Assembly: GCA_028280505.1 (NCBI GenBank)
Contig: JANQLO010000046.1
Span: 1 to 56,564 of the forward strand
DNA length: 56,564 nucleotides
Reading direction: 5' to 3'
Source: Chromatiales bacterium
GTDB taxonomy: Bacteria; Pseudomonadota; Gammaproteobacteria; Chromatiales; Chromatiaceae
Within the stretch, counting starts at the first letter, position 1. Every line of letters begins with the position of its first letter. Positions 44,028-52,938 of the stretch are shown piece after piece. Position numbers and translations under genes: made by a program. The notes beneath the pieces are model-generated. The model saw nothing but the letters and a program-made list of their open reading frames with translations, had not been told where the DNA came from and did not search any database.

Positions 44028-44810
44028 ATGGCGACTGAGAAGAACAACCATCCGACCATCCTGCGCGGCCTGATCGTACTCGAGAAGGTCGTGCAGGCTC
44101 AGCGCCCGATATCCGCCACCGACCTGATCGAGGAACTCAATCTCCCCAAGGCGACGGTCAATCGCATCCTGCAGCAATTGGAGGATGAAGGTCTGTTGCA
44201 ACGCGAACCGGTCAGCCGTCGTTACATGCCGGGGCCGCGCACCCGTGAAATGGCGCTCGGCGTTATGTCCAACAAAGCACTGGGCGCACCACGGCATGCG
44301 ATTCTGCAGGCATTATCGGAAGAGATCGGAGAGACCTGCAACTGCACCATGCTGGACGGCGACCACACGGTGTATTTCGACCGAGTGGAAGCCAACTGGC
44401 CTTATCGCATTCAACTCCCGGTCGGCTCGAAACTGCCCTTACACTGCACCGCCAGCGGCAAGCTTTACCTGGCCCATATGAATGCCCGCATGCGGCAACG
44501 TCTGATCAATGCCGCGCCGTTGAAACGCTATACCGATCGCACCGTCACCGATCCCGTCCTGTTGTTCGACGAACTCAAGCGCATCGAGGAAGAAGGCATC
44601 GGTATCGACAACGAGGAATTCATGGCCGGTATGGTCGCAGTGGCGGTACCGGTATTCAACGACAGTAACGACATCTGCTTTACCGTCGCAGTGCACGCAC
44701 CGACGGTGCGCAAACCCCTGGAAGCACTGCGCCAATACGTCCCTTCACTGCGTCAGGCCGCAGCCGCGATGGCGGCCACCTATTGCAGCGCCGGAGTGGA
44801 CGACGCCTAA
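44028..44810 (+). CDS. IclR-family transcriptional regulator (TRAP side)
   Basis: 260 residues: winged HTH (PTILRGLIVLEKVVQAQRPI, LPKATVNRILQQLEDEGLLQ) and effector domain (ETCNCTMLDGDHTVYFDRVE, LPLHCTASGKLYLAHMNA, MAGMVAVAVPVFN). It aligns without gaps over most of its length with the IclR at 32782, and the recognition helix differs at two positions, so they are paralogues. It lies downstream of the TRAP genes, probably on the same transcript, which would give autoregulation. Described isethionate clusters also carry an IclR-type regulator. Confidence 0.92.
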   Translation: MATEKNNHPTILRGLIVLEKVVQAQRPISATDLIEELNLPKATVNRILQQLEDEGLLQREPVSRRYMPGPRTREMALGVMSNKALGAPRHAILQALSEEIGETCNCTMLDGDHTVYFDRVEANWPYRIQLPVGSKLPLHCTASGKLYLAHMNARMRQRLINAAPLKRYTDRTVTDPVLLFDELKRIEEEGIGIDNEEFMAGMVAVAVPVFNDSNDICFTVAVHAPTVRKPLEALRQYVPSLRQAAAAMAATYCSAGVDDA

Positions 44811-44837
44811 GCCGGCTCGTCTTGAACCCTCAGCAAA

Positions 44838-45584
44838 ATGGAGCCCCAAGCCATCCTCGCCTTTCTCGGGCTGGTGGCAATCGGCAGCTATCTGCAAACC
44901 ATATCCGGCTTTGCCATCTCGCTGGTGATCGTCGGCGGCGTCACCGCACTGGGGTTGGCGCCGATCGCGTTCACCGCCAACGTGGTCAGCTTCGTGGCAT
45001 TGACCAATGTGCTGGTCGCGATATACAGAAATCATGACCATATCGACGCCGACATCATGTGGCACAGCGCTGCCGGTGTGTTGCTGGTCACCGGCGTCGG
45101 TCTTTGGCTACTCGGCCATATGAGCGTCAATGCGGTAGATATGCTCGAACTTCTGCTCGGCTTCATGATCCTCATCAGTGGCACAATCCTAATGATTCAC
45201 CCACATCCCCTGAAGCAGGTATCGGGTAAAGGCATGCATCTGATAGCCGGGGGCTTCGGTGGCCTGCTGAGCGGCATGTTCGGTGCCGGTGGACCGCCGC
45301 TGGTGGTACATCTGTACCGCCAACCTTTGGCATTTTCGATCATTCGCACCACGATGTTGGCTATCCTGGGCATGATGCTGGTGATCCGTATCGGCATGGA
45401 AGGCGTCGCCGGCAATATCACGGACGACATACTGGAACTCAGTGCATTGGGCATTCCGGTATCGATTATCGGAACGCTGGCCGGCCGCCGTTTTCCACCA
45501 CCGGCATCCGACACCGCAATGCGACGCTTCGCGTTTGCGCTACTGTGCGCGATCGGTTTGTCGCTGATCGTCGGCAATCTCTAA
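44838..45584 (+). CDS. tauE: TauE/SafE-family (DUF81) anion exporter
   Basis: A 248-residue membrane protein with about eight helices in two repeats: LVAIGSYLQTISGFAISLVI at the start and GGFGGLLSGMFGAGGPPLVV in the second half are the family's hallmark glycine-rich segments. Members of this family export sulfite made by Xsc in other bacteria. It is 27 bases behind the IclR gene and thus in the TRAP operon. Sulfoacetate or another anion is the alternative cargo. Symbol given from family and context, not from a measured function. Confidence 0.85.
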   Translation: MEPQAILAFLGLVAIGSYLQTISGFAISLVIVGGVTALGLAPIAFTANVVSFVALTNVLVAIYRNHDHIDADIMWHSAAGVLLVTGVGLWLLGHMSVNAVDMLELLLGFMILISGTILMIHPHPLKQVSGKGMHLIAGGFGGLLSGMFGAGGPPLVVHLYRQPLAFSIIRTTMLAILGMMLVIRIGMEGVAGNITDDILELSALGIPVSIIGTLAGRRFPPPASDTAMRRFAFALLCAIGLSLIVGNL

Positions 45585-45724
45585 TCGGGGAAAAAACACC
45601 GTGTTAACCGGTATCATCCGCCTGATGTAAAAGCGTGTTGCTAACGACAGACCAAGTTCGCCTGCATGACACACAGGTTAATCGCCTGAGCCGTAAACCC
45701 ACTCACTCGGCAGTGAAAGTTAAG

Positions 45725-46519
45725 ATGAACATTCTCGAGCACAATCGCAACGCATGGAATCAAGAGTCCCGCGAGGGCAGCGAATGGTCTCGCCCCGTAG
45801 ACTCCACCGTCATTCAAAACGCAAAAGAAGGCCGGTGGGATGTCATACTTACGCCCAATCGCCCCGTCCCTCATCACTGGCTTGGTGAGCTTCGAGGCAA
45901 GCGTGTCCTCTGTTTAGCATCCGGCGGCGGACAACAAGCGCCTATCTTGGCAGCAGCCGGTGCACGGGTCGTGAGCTTCGACCTCTCGGACGAGCAATTG
46001 GCGAAGGATCGCCTTGTGGCGTCGCGTGACGATCTCGACATTCAATGCGTCCAGGGGGACATGGCCGATCTGTCCGAGTTTCCGGACAGCGTGTTTGACC
46101 TGGTTTTTCATCCGGTATCAAACGTATTCGTCCCCGACGTTAAACCGGTTTGGCGCGAATGTTATCGCGTGCTCAAGTCCGGTGGCCATTTGCTTGCCGG
46201 GATAATGAACCCGAGTTACTTCCTGTTTGACCACGAAACCGGGCATGACACCGAGAAACTGCTCGTAAAGTTCACGCTGCCGTACAGGGAACCGGAAAGC
46301 CTATCCGATGATGCGAAAGCGGACTTGGAAAAAAGCGGGCGCGCCCTGGAATTCAGCCACTCGCTTGAATCCCAAATCGGTGGGCAGATTTCCGCAGGTT
46401 TCATCCTTCAGGATCTGTACGAGGATTATTGGAACGACGAAGCCACGCCACTCAACAAATTCAGCCCCACCTATATCGCGACATGGGCGATACAGGCCGA
46501 TTTGTCGCTGTGTTTTTAG
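45725..46519 (+). CDS. Class I SAM-dependent methyltransferase
   Basis: A 264-residue protein. GKRVLCLASGGGQQAPILAA is motif I for SAM; VVSFDLSDEQLAKDRL has the acidic residue for the ribose; VQGDMADLSEFPDSVFDLVF is motif IV-like and ECYRVLKSGGHLLAGI is the post-motif region. The beginning MNILEHNRNAWNQES is common in this methyltransferase subgroup. ATG 45725 is chosen since upstream codons show no conservation. The substrate is unknown. It is rightward after tauE but 140 bases away, so it may be separate. Confidence 0.85.
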   Translation: MNILEHNRNAWNQESREGSEWSRPVDSTVIQNAKEGRWDVILTPNRPVPHHWLGELRGKRVLCLASGGGQQAPILAAAGARVVSFDLSDEQLAKDRLVASRDDLDIQCVQGDMADLSEFPDSVFDLVFHPVSNVFVPDVKPVWRECYRVLKSGGHLLAGIMNPSYFLFDHETGHDTEKLLVKFTLPYREPESLSDDAKADLEKSGRALEFSHSLESQIGGQISAGFILQDLYEDYWNDEATPLNKFSPTYIATWAIQADLSLCF

Positions 46520-46620
46520 GCTTGTCTACCCTGGCGTCTGTTTTGGTACCGCAATGCGTGGTGCCACGAGCGCAGCCGGTGTCGGTAGAACCATCGGTGA
46601 CATCAGGCGCATACTCCCAA

Positions 46621-47118
46621 TCAGGCCGATGTTCTTTTCGCAATCTCGTGTTCCACGATGAGATTGTTCACCTCGGTAATCGTACGTGCCATTTCTCGGG
46701 AAAGATTGAGCAGCAACAAACCGAAATCGGCCGGACGTTTCTCGTGCAGCTCATGAAACAGGCCGCATGAAACTTCCAAGAGATAACCATCTTCCGCGGC
46801 CACGGCCTTTCCGACACGGTCGTGTAACGCGATCATCGCGACGAACCCCATTTCCTCACCGAAGCCGTGATCACGAATGTAGGCGAACTCACCCAGGTGA
46901 TACTTGTAGAAAGACAGCGCTCCCTGCAGTACCACGTAGAATCTGTCTCCCTTGTCACCGGGTTCGTAGATGACGTCTCCTTTATCGAGTTGCAGCACTC
47001 GACCGCTGCGCAGCAAAAACTCGATTCCCTCCGGGGACAAGGCACCGAATACCGCAACGCTTTGCAAGTAATCCATACCGAGGCGTTCGATCAAGTGAGT
47101 TCCACTTACGGTTTTCAT
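46621..47118 (-). CDS. Single cyclic-nucleotide-binding domain protein
   Basis: A 165-residue protein that is a stand-alone cNMP-binding domain: VFGALSPEGIEFLLRSGRVL, LDKGDVIYEPGDKGDRFYVV, LQGALSFYK.. and the phosphate-cassette position GFGEEMGFVAMIA (family GE.A, here G-E-E-M-G). There is no helix-turn-helix as in CRP and no channel or kinase part. The C-terminal helix DFGLLLLNLSREMARTITEV could mediate dimer contacts. Function as a small regulatory subunit is inference. The gene precedes rplS on the same strand direction but is downstream of its terminator. Confidence 0.85.
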   Translation of the reverse strand: MKTVSGTHLIERLGMDYLQSVAVFGALSPEGIEFLLRSGRVLQLDKGDVIYEPGDKGDRFYVVLQGALSFYKYHLGEFAYIRDHGFGEEMGFVAMIALHDRVGKAVAAEDGYLLEVSCGLFHELHEKRPADFGLLLLNLSREMARTITEVNNLIVEHEIAKRTSA

Positions 47119-47263
47119 AACTGTCGTCCCGACGCATCATTTGCAAACGCAATATTTGTCCGACCAAGGACATCGGCCCTGCTTTCCCAAGATATAGGCC
47201 AGCTTGCTAGCGGGATCTACCTCGAAAACGACTATTCGGACGCCTGGTCTAACGGTCGAGCAT

Positions 47264-47294
47264 AAAAAAACCGCTGCAGATCGCAGCGGCTTTT
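47264..47294 (-). terminator. Rho-independent terminator of the rpsP-rimM-trmD-rplS operon
   Basis: On the minus strand a seven-bp stem (ccgctgc at 47271-47277 with gcagcgg at 47283-47289) with a five-base loop is followed by seven T residues (47264-47270 read in reverse). It lies just after rplS. Confidence 0.9.
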
Positions 47295-47327
47295 CAAACG
47301 CGCCGTCGAATGACGGCGGCGAAGCGG

Positions 47328-47684
47328 TCACGAAGAGGACTTGACCTTCTCCTTGATGCGCGCGGCCTTGCCGGTGAGGCCTCGCAGATAGTAAAGCTTG
47401 GCACGGCGCACATCGCCACGACGCATCACCTTGACCTCGGCGACACTCGGGCTATAGGCCTGGAAAACACGCTCGACACCCTCGCCATGCGAGATTTTAC
47501 GCACGGTAAACGAGGAATTGAGGCCACGGTTACGCTTGGCGATACAAACACCTTCAAACGCCTGCAGGCGCTCACGCTTGCCTTCGACCACCTTGACTTG
47601 GACCACCACGGTATCGCCAGGACCGAAATCCGGCAGGGTCTTGCCCATTTGTTCTGCTTCGAGTTCCTGGATGATGTTGCTCAT
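47328..47684 (-). CDS. rplS: 50S ribosomal protein L19
   Basis: A 118-residue protein with the L19 pattern: [59 protein letters not shown] and [26 protein letters not shown] lies seven bases before ATG 47684. Last gene of the conserved rpsP-rimM-trmD-rplS operon. Confidence 0.98.
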   Translation of the reverse strand: MSNIIQELEAEQMGKTLPDFGPGDTVVVQVKVVEGKRERLQAFEGVCIAKRNRGLNSSFTVRKISHGEGVERVFQAYSPSVAEVKVMRRGDVRRAKLYYLRGLTGKAARIKEKVKSSS

Positions 47685-47702
47685 CGCCGCTGCTCCTGTG
47701 CC

Positions 47703-48440
47703 TCAAGTGCCCGAATGGGCACGAATGTATTCTTCAAGTAAAAACCGTTCTTCGTCGCTTAAATCGCGCTCATCCAACAGATCGGGGCGACGCGACCAGG
47801 TTCGCCCCAAGGCCTGCTGCAAACGCCAGCGTCGAATCAATTCATGGTTGCCCGAGGTCAATACCTCCGGCACCGCACGACCCTCGAAACGCTCGGGTCG
47901 CGTGTAATGCGGACAATCCAACAGACCGTCCACATAGGAATCCTGAACGGCCGAATCCGCATGGCCCAACACACCGGGCAACAGGCGGATCACCGCGTCC
48001 ATCAGTACCATCGCGGGCAACTCGCCGCCCGACAGTACATAATCGCCAATCGACCATTCCTGATCGACCTGGGTCTCGATGATGCGTTCATCGACCCCTT
48101 CGTAACGCCCGGCCAATAGGATCAGTCCCGACCGATCCGCCATCGCCTGCGCCGCCGCCTGATCGAAACGCCGACCCTGCGGGCTCAGGTAAATCACCTC
48201 GCTCGCCGGCGCAGCGGCCCTAGCGGCGCGAATCACCTGCCCCAGGGGCTCGGCCATCATCACCATGCCCGGACCACCGCCGTATGGCCGATCATCCACG
48301 GTGCGGTGGGCATCGTGCGCGTAATCGCGCGGGTTCCACAACACCAGTTCGGCCAATCCGCGTTCGATCGCTCGACCGGTGACGCCATGACGAATGGCAT
48401 CGAACATCGCCGGCATTACGCTGATTACGTCGAAGCGCAT
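47703..48440 (-). CDS. trmD: tRNA (guanine37-N1)-methyltransferase
   Basis: About 245 residues of the SPOUT class that methylates G37 of tRNAs. [20 protein letters not shown] starts the protein; [31 protein letters not shown] and [20 protein letters not shown] form the trefoil-knot SAM site, and [20 protein letters not shown] is the C-terminal tRNA part. ATG 48440 has AGGTGG five bases upstream; GTG 48449 is the alternative, right behind the rimM stop. Confidence 0.98.
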   Translation of the reverse strand: MRFDVISVMPAMFDAIRHGVTGRAIERGLAELVLWNPRDYAHDAHRTVDDRPYGGGPGMVMMAEPLGQVIRAARAAAPASEVIYLSPQGRRFDQAAAQAMADRSGLILLAGRYEGVDERIIETQVDQEWSIGDYVLSGGELPAMVLMDAVIRLLPGVLGHADSAVQDSYVDGLLDCPHYTRPERFEGRAVPEVLTSGNHELIRRWRLQQALGRTWSRRPDLLDERDLSDEERFLLEEYIRAHSGT

Positions 48441-48449
48441 GCCCGCCAC

Positions 48450-49001
48450 CTAAAAATCCGGATCCCAGTCCACCAGCATGACACCGGCGTCCAAATCCAC
48501 CTCGTGCACGACCTGTTCCCAGATATAAGGGACCAGACGTTCGCGTTCACCCTGCACGACAATGACGTCGTTCGCGCCGGTCTCGAACAAATGATCGATA
48601 CGGCCCAACTCGACCCCGTCGATCGTGCGTACCTGCAAACCTTCGAGGTCGACCCAATAATACTCGCCCGGCGCCGTAGTCTCCGGTAAACGCGACCGGG
48701 GTATCACGATCTCCGCCCCGATCAATGCCTCGGCGGCGCTACGATCGTTGCACGCTTCCAGCTTGGCGATCACCACCTTGCCCTGGCGACGGCCCGCTTT
48801 GACCTTGCGTTGCTCGCACCGCCCGGGCCACCGCAACTCCCAAGGCGAGTATTCGATAATGTTCTCGCGTGGGCTGGTTTCCGAATGCACCTTCACCCAA
48901 CCCTGGATACCGTGCGCCCCGGAAATGCGACCGAGGGTGACGAAGCGTCGCTCGTCACCCTCGGCTAAATGCTTCGACCCAGTACCGGCAACATCGCTCA
49001 T
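48450..49001 (-). CDS. rimM: 16S rRNA processing protein RimM
   Basis: A 183-residue 30S maturation factor with the N-terminal RimM barrel (VTLGRISGAHGIQGWVKVHS, SPWELRWPG) and the C-terminal PRC-barrel (GEYYWVDLEGLQVRTIDGVE, LVPYIWEQVVHEVDLDAGVM). Start is ATG 49001; the longer in-frame stretch before it overlaps the rpsP gap without conservation and adds a poor N-terminus. Confidence 0.96.
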   Translation of the reverse strand: MSDVAGTGSKHLAEGDERRFVTLGRISGAHGIQGWVKVHSETSPRENIIEYSPWELRWPGRCEQRKVKAGRRQGKVVIAKLEACNDRSAAEALIGAEIVIPRSRLPETTAPGEYYWVDLEGLQVRTIDGVELGRIDHLFETGANDVIVVQGERERLVPYIWEQVVHEVDLDAGVMLVDWDPDF

Positions 49002-49045
49002 GGGACTGCTCCCCGGCGCGCCGGCAAGGCCGGATGATCCGGCGG

Positions 49046-49300
49046 TTAGGCCTGCGCGGTCTTGCGGTAGCTTTCGACCAGCTTGCGCGCACGGTCGCTG
49101 AGCTGACCGCCGACAGAAACCCAATGGTCGACCCGCGCCAGATCGATACGCAGGCTTTCCTCACCCTCGACCGCAATCGGATTGAAAAAGCCGAGGCGCT
49201 CAATGTAGCGACCTCCACGCGCACGGCGTGAATCGGCGGCGACCAAGTGATAGAAAGGACGCTTCTTCGCACCCGATCTTGCAAGACGAATCGATACCAT
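49046..49300 (-). CDS. rpsP: 30S ribosomal protein S16
   Basis: 84 residues: [39 protein letters not shown] and the [20 protein letters not shown] end are standard S16. Start at ATG 49300 is fixed by homology; the open frame continues upstream to about 49549 without meaning. It opens the operon behind a good sigma-70 promoter. Confidence 0.98.
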   Translation of the reverse strand: MVSIRLARSGAKKRPFYHLVAADSRRARGGRYIERLGFFNPIAVEGEESLRIDLARVDHWVSVGGQLSDRARKLVESYRKTAQA

Positions 49301-49363
49301 AATTTCTGCTAGCCTTGATTTTCCGGTAGATCCGGACCATACGCGGCCCGAATGAAACCGCGT

Positions 49364-49391
49364 ATTGTACGCATATTTGGATCTTTGTGAA
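49364..49391 (-). promoter_or_regulatory. Sigma-70-type promoter of the rpsP operon
   Basis: On the minus strand TTCACA (49386-49391) and TACAAT (49364-49369) are spaced by 16 bases, about 65 bases before the rpsP start. One mismatch to TTGACA and one to TATAAT. It lies directly next to the divergent DUF2452 gene start. Confidence 0.65.
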
Positions 49392-49399
49392 GTAGCAGA

Positions 49400-49840
49400 A
49401 TGACCACAGACGAAAGCGACCGACCACCACCCGTCTTGCACCAGGGTTCGGATCACAGTGCACCCTATCCGGTGAGTCGCCTTGCCCCCAGCTTCGGCCT
49501 GGTCGAACTGGCACGCGAGATCGAACAGGCCGATCAGATGGTGAACCACCGGGTCAATGCCCAGTTACGGGTGATCTCCGAGCAAGTGAAGGCCCTGCAG
49601 GCCCAGGCCCGCGAAATCCTCGATCAGGCACGTCAGGATCAACGCCTGAATCACGCCCGCTGCAGCTTTCGCCGCATTCCGGGGCACGTCTACCACCTCT
49701 ACCAGGAACTCGATGGCCGCGCCGTGTTTTCGATGCTGTCGCCAGCCGATTGGGGCAACAGACCGCCCAAATCCTTTCTGGGCTCTTATCGATTGGAAAA
49801 CGATATGCGCTGGACGCCGATCGACCCGGACGACGCCTGA
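49400..49840 (+). CDS. DUF2452 protein
   Basis: A 146-residue cytoplasmic protein of the DUF2452 family: [19 protein letters not shown] near the start, a helix-rich middle ([40 protein letters not shown]) and a [20 protein letters not shown] end with SMLSPADWG. Function is unknown. It is divergent from rpsP and convergent with the OmpA-like gene. Confidence 0.85.
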   Translation: MTTDESDRPPPVLHQGSDHSAPYPVSRLAPSFGLVELAREIEQADQMVNHRVNAQLRVISEQVKALQAQAREILDQARQDQRLNHARCSFRRIPGHVYHLYQELDGRAVFSMLSPADWGNRPPKSFLGSYRLENDMRWTPIDPDDA

Positions 49841-49843
49841 GCT

Positions 49844-50593
49844 TCAACCCGCCCTGTTGTCATCCGGATAGATCAAATGAATCTCGATCCTGCGATTGCG
49901 CCGGTGCGAGGCAGTACCGCTACCCGAATCACGCAGACGATTGTCGGCCAGACCCACCGCCGACAAACGGTCCTCCGGCAAGCCGCTCACGACAAGAAAT
50001 TCGAGCATGCTGACGGCACGCGCCGCCGACAATTCCCAATTGTTGTCGAAACGCGGATTGGTACGCAGCGGCCGGCTGTCGCTATGGCCCTCGATCCGCA
50101 GACGCCATGGATACTGGTCGGGAAGTTGGTCAATCAAGGCCTTTAGCGTCGCCGCCACCGCCTGCAACCGATCCTGGCCCTCGGCCCCCAATTCGCCCTT
50201 GCCGAAGATAAATACCGGATCGTTGGCAACGATCAATCGATCGGGCAATACCTCATACAGACCCGATACCGGGAGTTGACGACGTAAGGCACGGAAGAAC
50301 TCGCGCCGCTGACGATCATGCTCGCCGGGATCCCGCGCGCGTTGAGCACGCAATTCGGCTTCCAAACGTTCGATCTGACGCGTCTGTTCGACATTACGCT
50401 GCTCGGCACGTCGCAAGGCCTCGTTAAGCGCCCGCAAACTGCTTTCGATCGATTCGGTGTGCCGACGCATCGCGTCGACCTGGGCATTGCTTTGCTCGAT
50501 CAAGGCCTCACAGGAAGACGGAGGGGCGGCCGAAACGCTACCGATCGCCAAACAAACCGGCAGCGCAAACAGACAACAGACACGCAACGGCAT
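49844..50593 (-). CDS. OmpA-family protein with coiled coil
   Basis: A 249-residue exported protein: signal peptide (CCLFALPVCLAIGSVSA), a coiled coil (about 28-92: QVDAMRRHTESIESSLRALN, EALRRAEQRNVEQTRQIERL) and an OmpA C-terminal peptidoglycan-binding domain (LRIEGHSDSRPL, NWELSAARAVSMLEFLV, SHRRNRRIEIHLIY). The start ATG 50593 overlaps the ffh stop (TGATG). There is no membrane helix with a channel aspartate, so it is not a MotB-type stator but probably a wall-linked structural protein. Confidence 0.85.
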   Translation of the reverse strand: MPLRVCCLFALPVCLAIGSVSAAPPSSCEALIEQSNAQVDAMRRHTESIESSLRALNEALRRAEQRNVEQTRQIERLEAELRAQRARDPGEHDRQRREFFRALRRQLPVSGLYEVLPDRLIVANDPVFIFGKGELGAEGQDRLQAVAATLKALIDQLPDQYPWRLRIEGHSDSRPLRTNPRFDNNWELSAARAVSMLEFLVVSGLPEDRLSAVGLADNRLRDSGSGTASHRRNRRIEIHLIYPDDNRAG

Positions 50594-51990
50594 CAAAACG
50601 GGAAACCGCCACCGCCGCCGGGGGGCATGCCGCCGCCCGGGAATCCCCCGGGCATCTTGCCCTTCATGCCACGCATCATTTTGGCCATACCGCCGCCTTT
50701 CATCTTCTTCATCATTTTTTGCATCTGGGCGAACTGCTTGAGCAGTTTGTTCACGTCCTGCACCTGGGTGCCGGAACCGGCGGCGATACGCTTTTTGCGT
50801 GAACCCTTGATCACCGCAGGGAAGGAACGCTCCTGTGGCGTCATCGAGTTCACGATTGCAATCAGTTTCTTGACCTCCTTGTCACCCACCTGCGATTTGA
50901 CCGCGTCCGGCACCTGGTTCATGCCCGGCAGTTTGTCGAGCAAACCGGCCATGCCCCCCATGTTGGCCATCTGCTCCATTTGCTCCTTGAAATCGGCAAG
51001 GGTGAAACCTTCACCTTTGTGGATCTTTTTCGCCAGTTTGGCGGCCTTTTTCTGGTCGACCTTGGCGGTGACCTCTTCGACCAGCGACAACACATCGCCC
51101 ATACCGAGAATGCGCGATGCAACCCGGTCGGGATAAAAAGGTTCGAGCGCCGTGGTCTTCTCACCGACCCCGAGGAACTTGATCGGCTTACCGGTGATCT
51201 CGCGGATCGACAAAGCCGCACCGCCACGTGCGTCACCATCGGTCTTGGTTAGGATCACACCGGTCAGCGCCAGCGCATCGTTGAAGGCCTTGGCCGTGTT
51301 GGCAGCGTCCTGGCCGGTCATCGCATCGACGACGAACAGCGTTTCGACCGGGCTCAGCTCTCCATGCAGCGCCTGAATCTCGTCCATCATGTCGTGATCG
51401 ACATGCAAACGGCCGGCGGTATCGACGATCAGCACATCGAAATAACCCTTGCGCGCGGCAGCGATCGCCGAGCGCGCGATGGCCAACGGCTTTTGATCGG
51501 CGCTGGATGGAAAGCACTCCGCCTCGACCTCGGTCGCCAAGGTTTTGAGCTGTTCGATGGCAGCCGGCCGGTAGATGTCGGCACTGACCACCATGACCTT
51601 TTTCTTGTCACGCTCTTTCAACAAACGCGCCAACTTGGCGACGCTGGTGGTCTTACCCGAGCCCTGGAGGCCGGCCATCAAGATCACCGCCGGCGGCTGC
51701 GCGGCCAGATCGAGTGCCTCGTTGGCTTCGCCCATGACGTGGACCAACTCGTCGTTGACGATCTTGACCAGCACCTGCCCCGGCGTCAGGCTTTTGAGCA
51801 CCTCCTCACCGAGCGCCTTCTCGCGGACCCGATCGATGAAGGTCTTGACCACCGGCAAAGCGACATCGGCCTCGAGCAGGGCCATTCGGACCTCACGCAA
51901 GGTGTCCTTTACGTTGTCCTCGGTAATACGGCCCTGGCCGCGAACTTTCTGTAAAACGCCGCCTAGACGGTCTGAGAGACTGGCAAACAT
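50593..51990 (-). CDS. ffh: Signal recognition particle protein Ffh
   Basis: A 465-residue SRP54 GTPase: N-domain, then G1 MAGLQGSGKTTSVAKLARLL, G3 IVDTAGRLHVD, G4 TKTDGDARGGAALSI, and an M-domain with methionine-rich helices (EQMEQMANMGGMAGLL and FAQMQKMMKKMKGGGMAKMM) that bind signal sequences and 4.5S RNA. The end is glycine- and proline-rich. It is divergent from the CcsA-like gene. Confidence 0.98.
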   Translation of the reverse strand: MFASLSDRLGGVLQKVRGQGRITEDNVKDTLREVRMALLEADVALPVVKTFIDRVREKALGEEVLKSLTPGQVLVKIVNDELVHVMGEANEALDLAAQPPAVILMAGLQGSGKTTSVAKLARLLKERDKKKVMVVSADIYRPAAIEQLKTLATEVEAECFPSSADQKPLAIARSAIAAARKGYFDVLIVDTAGRLHVDHDMMDEIQALHGELSPVETLFVVDAMTGQDAANTAKAFNDALALTGVILTKTDGDARGGAALSIREITGKPIKFLGVGEKTTALEPFYPDRVASRILGMGDVLSLVEEVTAKVDQKKAAKLAKKIHKGEGFTLADFKEQMEQMANMGGMAGLLDKLPGMNQVPDAVKSQVGDKEVKKLIAIVNSMTPQERSFPAVIKGSRKKRIAAGSGTQVQDVNKLLKQFAQMQKMMKKMKGGGMAKMMRGMKGKMPGGFPGGGMPPGGGGGFPF

Positions 51991-52081
51991 AATTTCAAAC
52001 TATGGCAGGTTGGAACGACTTCAAAGACCACTCATTATACGGATGCAGCCCGGTTAACGTTATGCCATGATTTAGCTCCGC

Positions 52082-52891
52082 ATGAACATGACTCTGATCG
52101 CATTTCCGGCCGCGCTGCTTTATCTGTTCGGTGGTCTCAGTACCGGGCTTCGTCTGTTCGGTCAAGAGGGCAGCTGGCGACCGCCCCGTAGTCTCGGCAT
52201 CGGACTGGGATTCGGCGGTCTGCTGTTGCATGCGGTACTCCTGTATTACGACTTGTTTACCGCCAGTGGGCTCAATCTGAGCTTCTTCAACGCCTTTTCG
52301 CTCGCCGCCTGGACGGTGTCGGGTCTGCTGCTGGTCTCGGCGCTGAGCAAACCGGTGGAGAATCTGGCGATCCTGGCGTTGCCGGTCGCCGCCATCACCA
52401 TTTTGCTCGAACTGCGTTTTCCCGGCAGCCATCTGCTCGGCGACCAGGCCGGCTGGGCACTGCGCGTGCACGTGCTGACCTCCTTGCTGGCCTACAGCAT
52501 GCTGACCCTGGCCAGCGCACAGGCAATCCTGCTCGCGGTGCAAGACAATCACCTGCGACATCATCATCCCGGCGGATTCGTCCGCGCATTGCCACCATTG
52601 CAAACCATGGAATCGCTGCTGTTCGAGATGATCAGCCTCGGTTTCATTCTCCTGAGTGTCGGACTGGCAACCGGCTTTCTTTACCTCGAGGACATGTTCG
52701 CGCAGCACCTGGTTCACAAAACCGTGCTGTCGATCGTCGCCTGGATCGCGTTCGGGGTGCTGCTCTGGGGACGTTTTCGTTTCGGCTGGCGAGGACGCAC
52801 CGCAATCCGCTGGACCCTGGTCGGATTCGCCGTGCTGATGCTGGCCTATTTCGGTAGCAAGGCCGTCATCGAGTTGGTACTGCAACGATAA
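52082..52891 (+). CDS. CcsA/YpjD-like cytochrome c assembly membrane protein
   Basis: A 269-residue protein with eight helices of the CcsA/ResC/CcmC-like class, of the YpjD group usually located by ffh: LRVHVLTSLLAYSMLTLASA with the conserved histidine, the SLGFILLSVGLATGFLYLED segment, and HKTVLSIVAWIAFGVLLWG with a second histidine. The usual WWD loop is not clear. YpjD homologues are thought to help cytochrome assembly, but this is untested. Start is ATG 52082 or 52088. Confidence 0.88.
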   Translation: MNMTLIAFPAALLYLFGGLSTGLRLFGQEGSWRPPRSLGIGLGFGGLLLHAVLLYYDLFTASGLNLSFFNAFSLAAWTVSGLLLVSALSKPVENLAILALPVAAITILLELRFPGSHLLGDQAGWALRVHVLTSLLAYSMLTLASAQAILLAVQDNHLRHHHPGGFVRALPPLQTMESLLFEMISLGFILLSVGLATGFLYLEDMFAQHLVHKTVLSIVAWIAFGVLLWGRFRFGWRGRTAIRWTLVGFAVLMLAYFGSKAVIELVLQR

Positions 52892-52938
52892 GTTCGGCCC
52901 GGTCAATCACGCCCGCGTTATCGGAGATTCAAATCGGC

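Noticed and set aside
47119-47263. Extra small gene between the cNMP-binding protein and the rplS terminator
   Set aside because: The short frames there have no ribosome site or recognisable pattern; the stretch is more likely the cNMP gene promoter.
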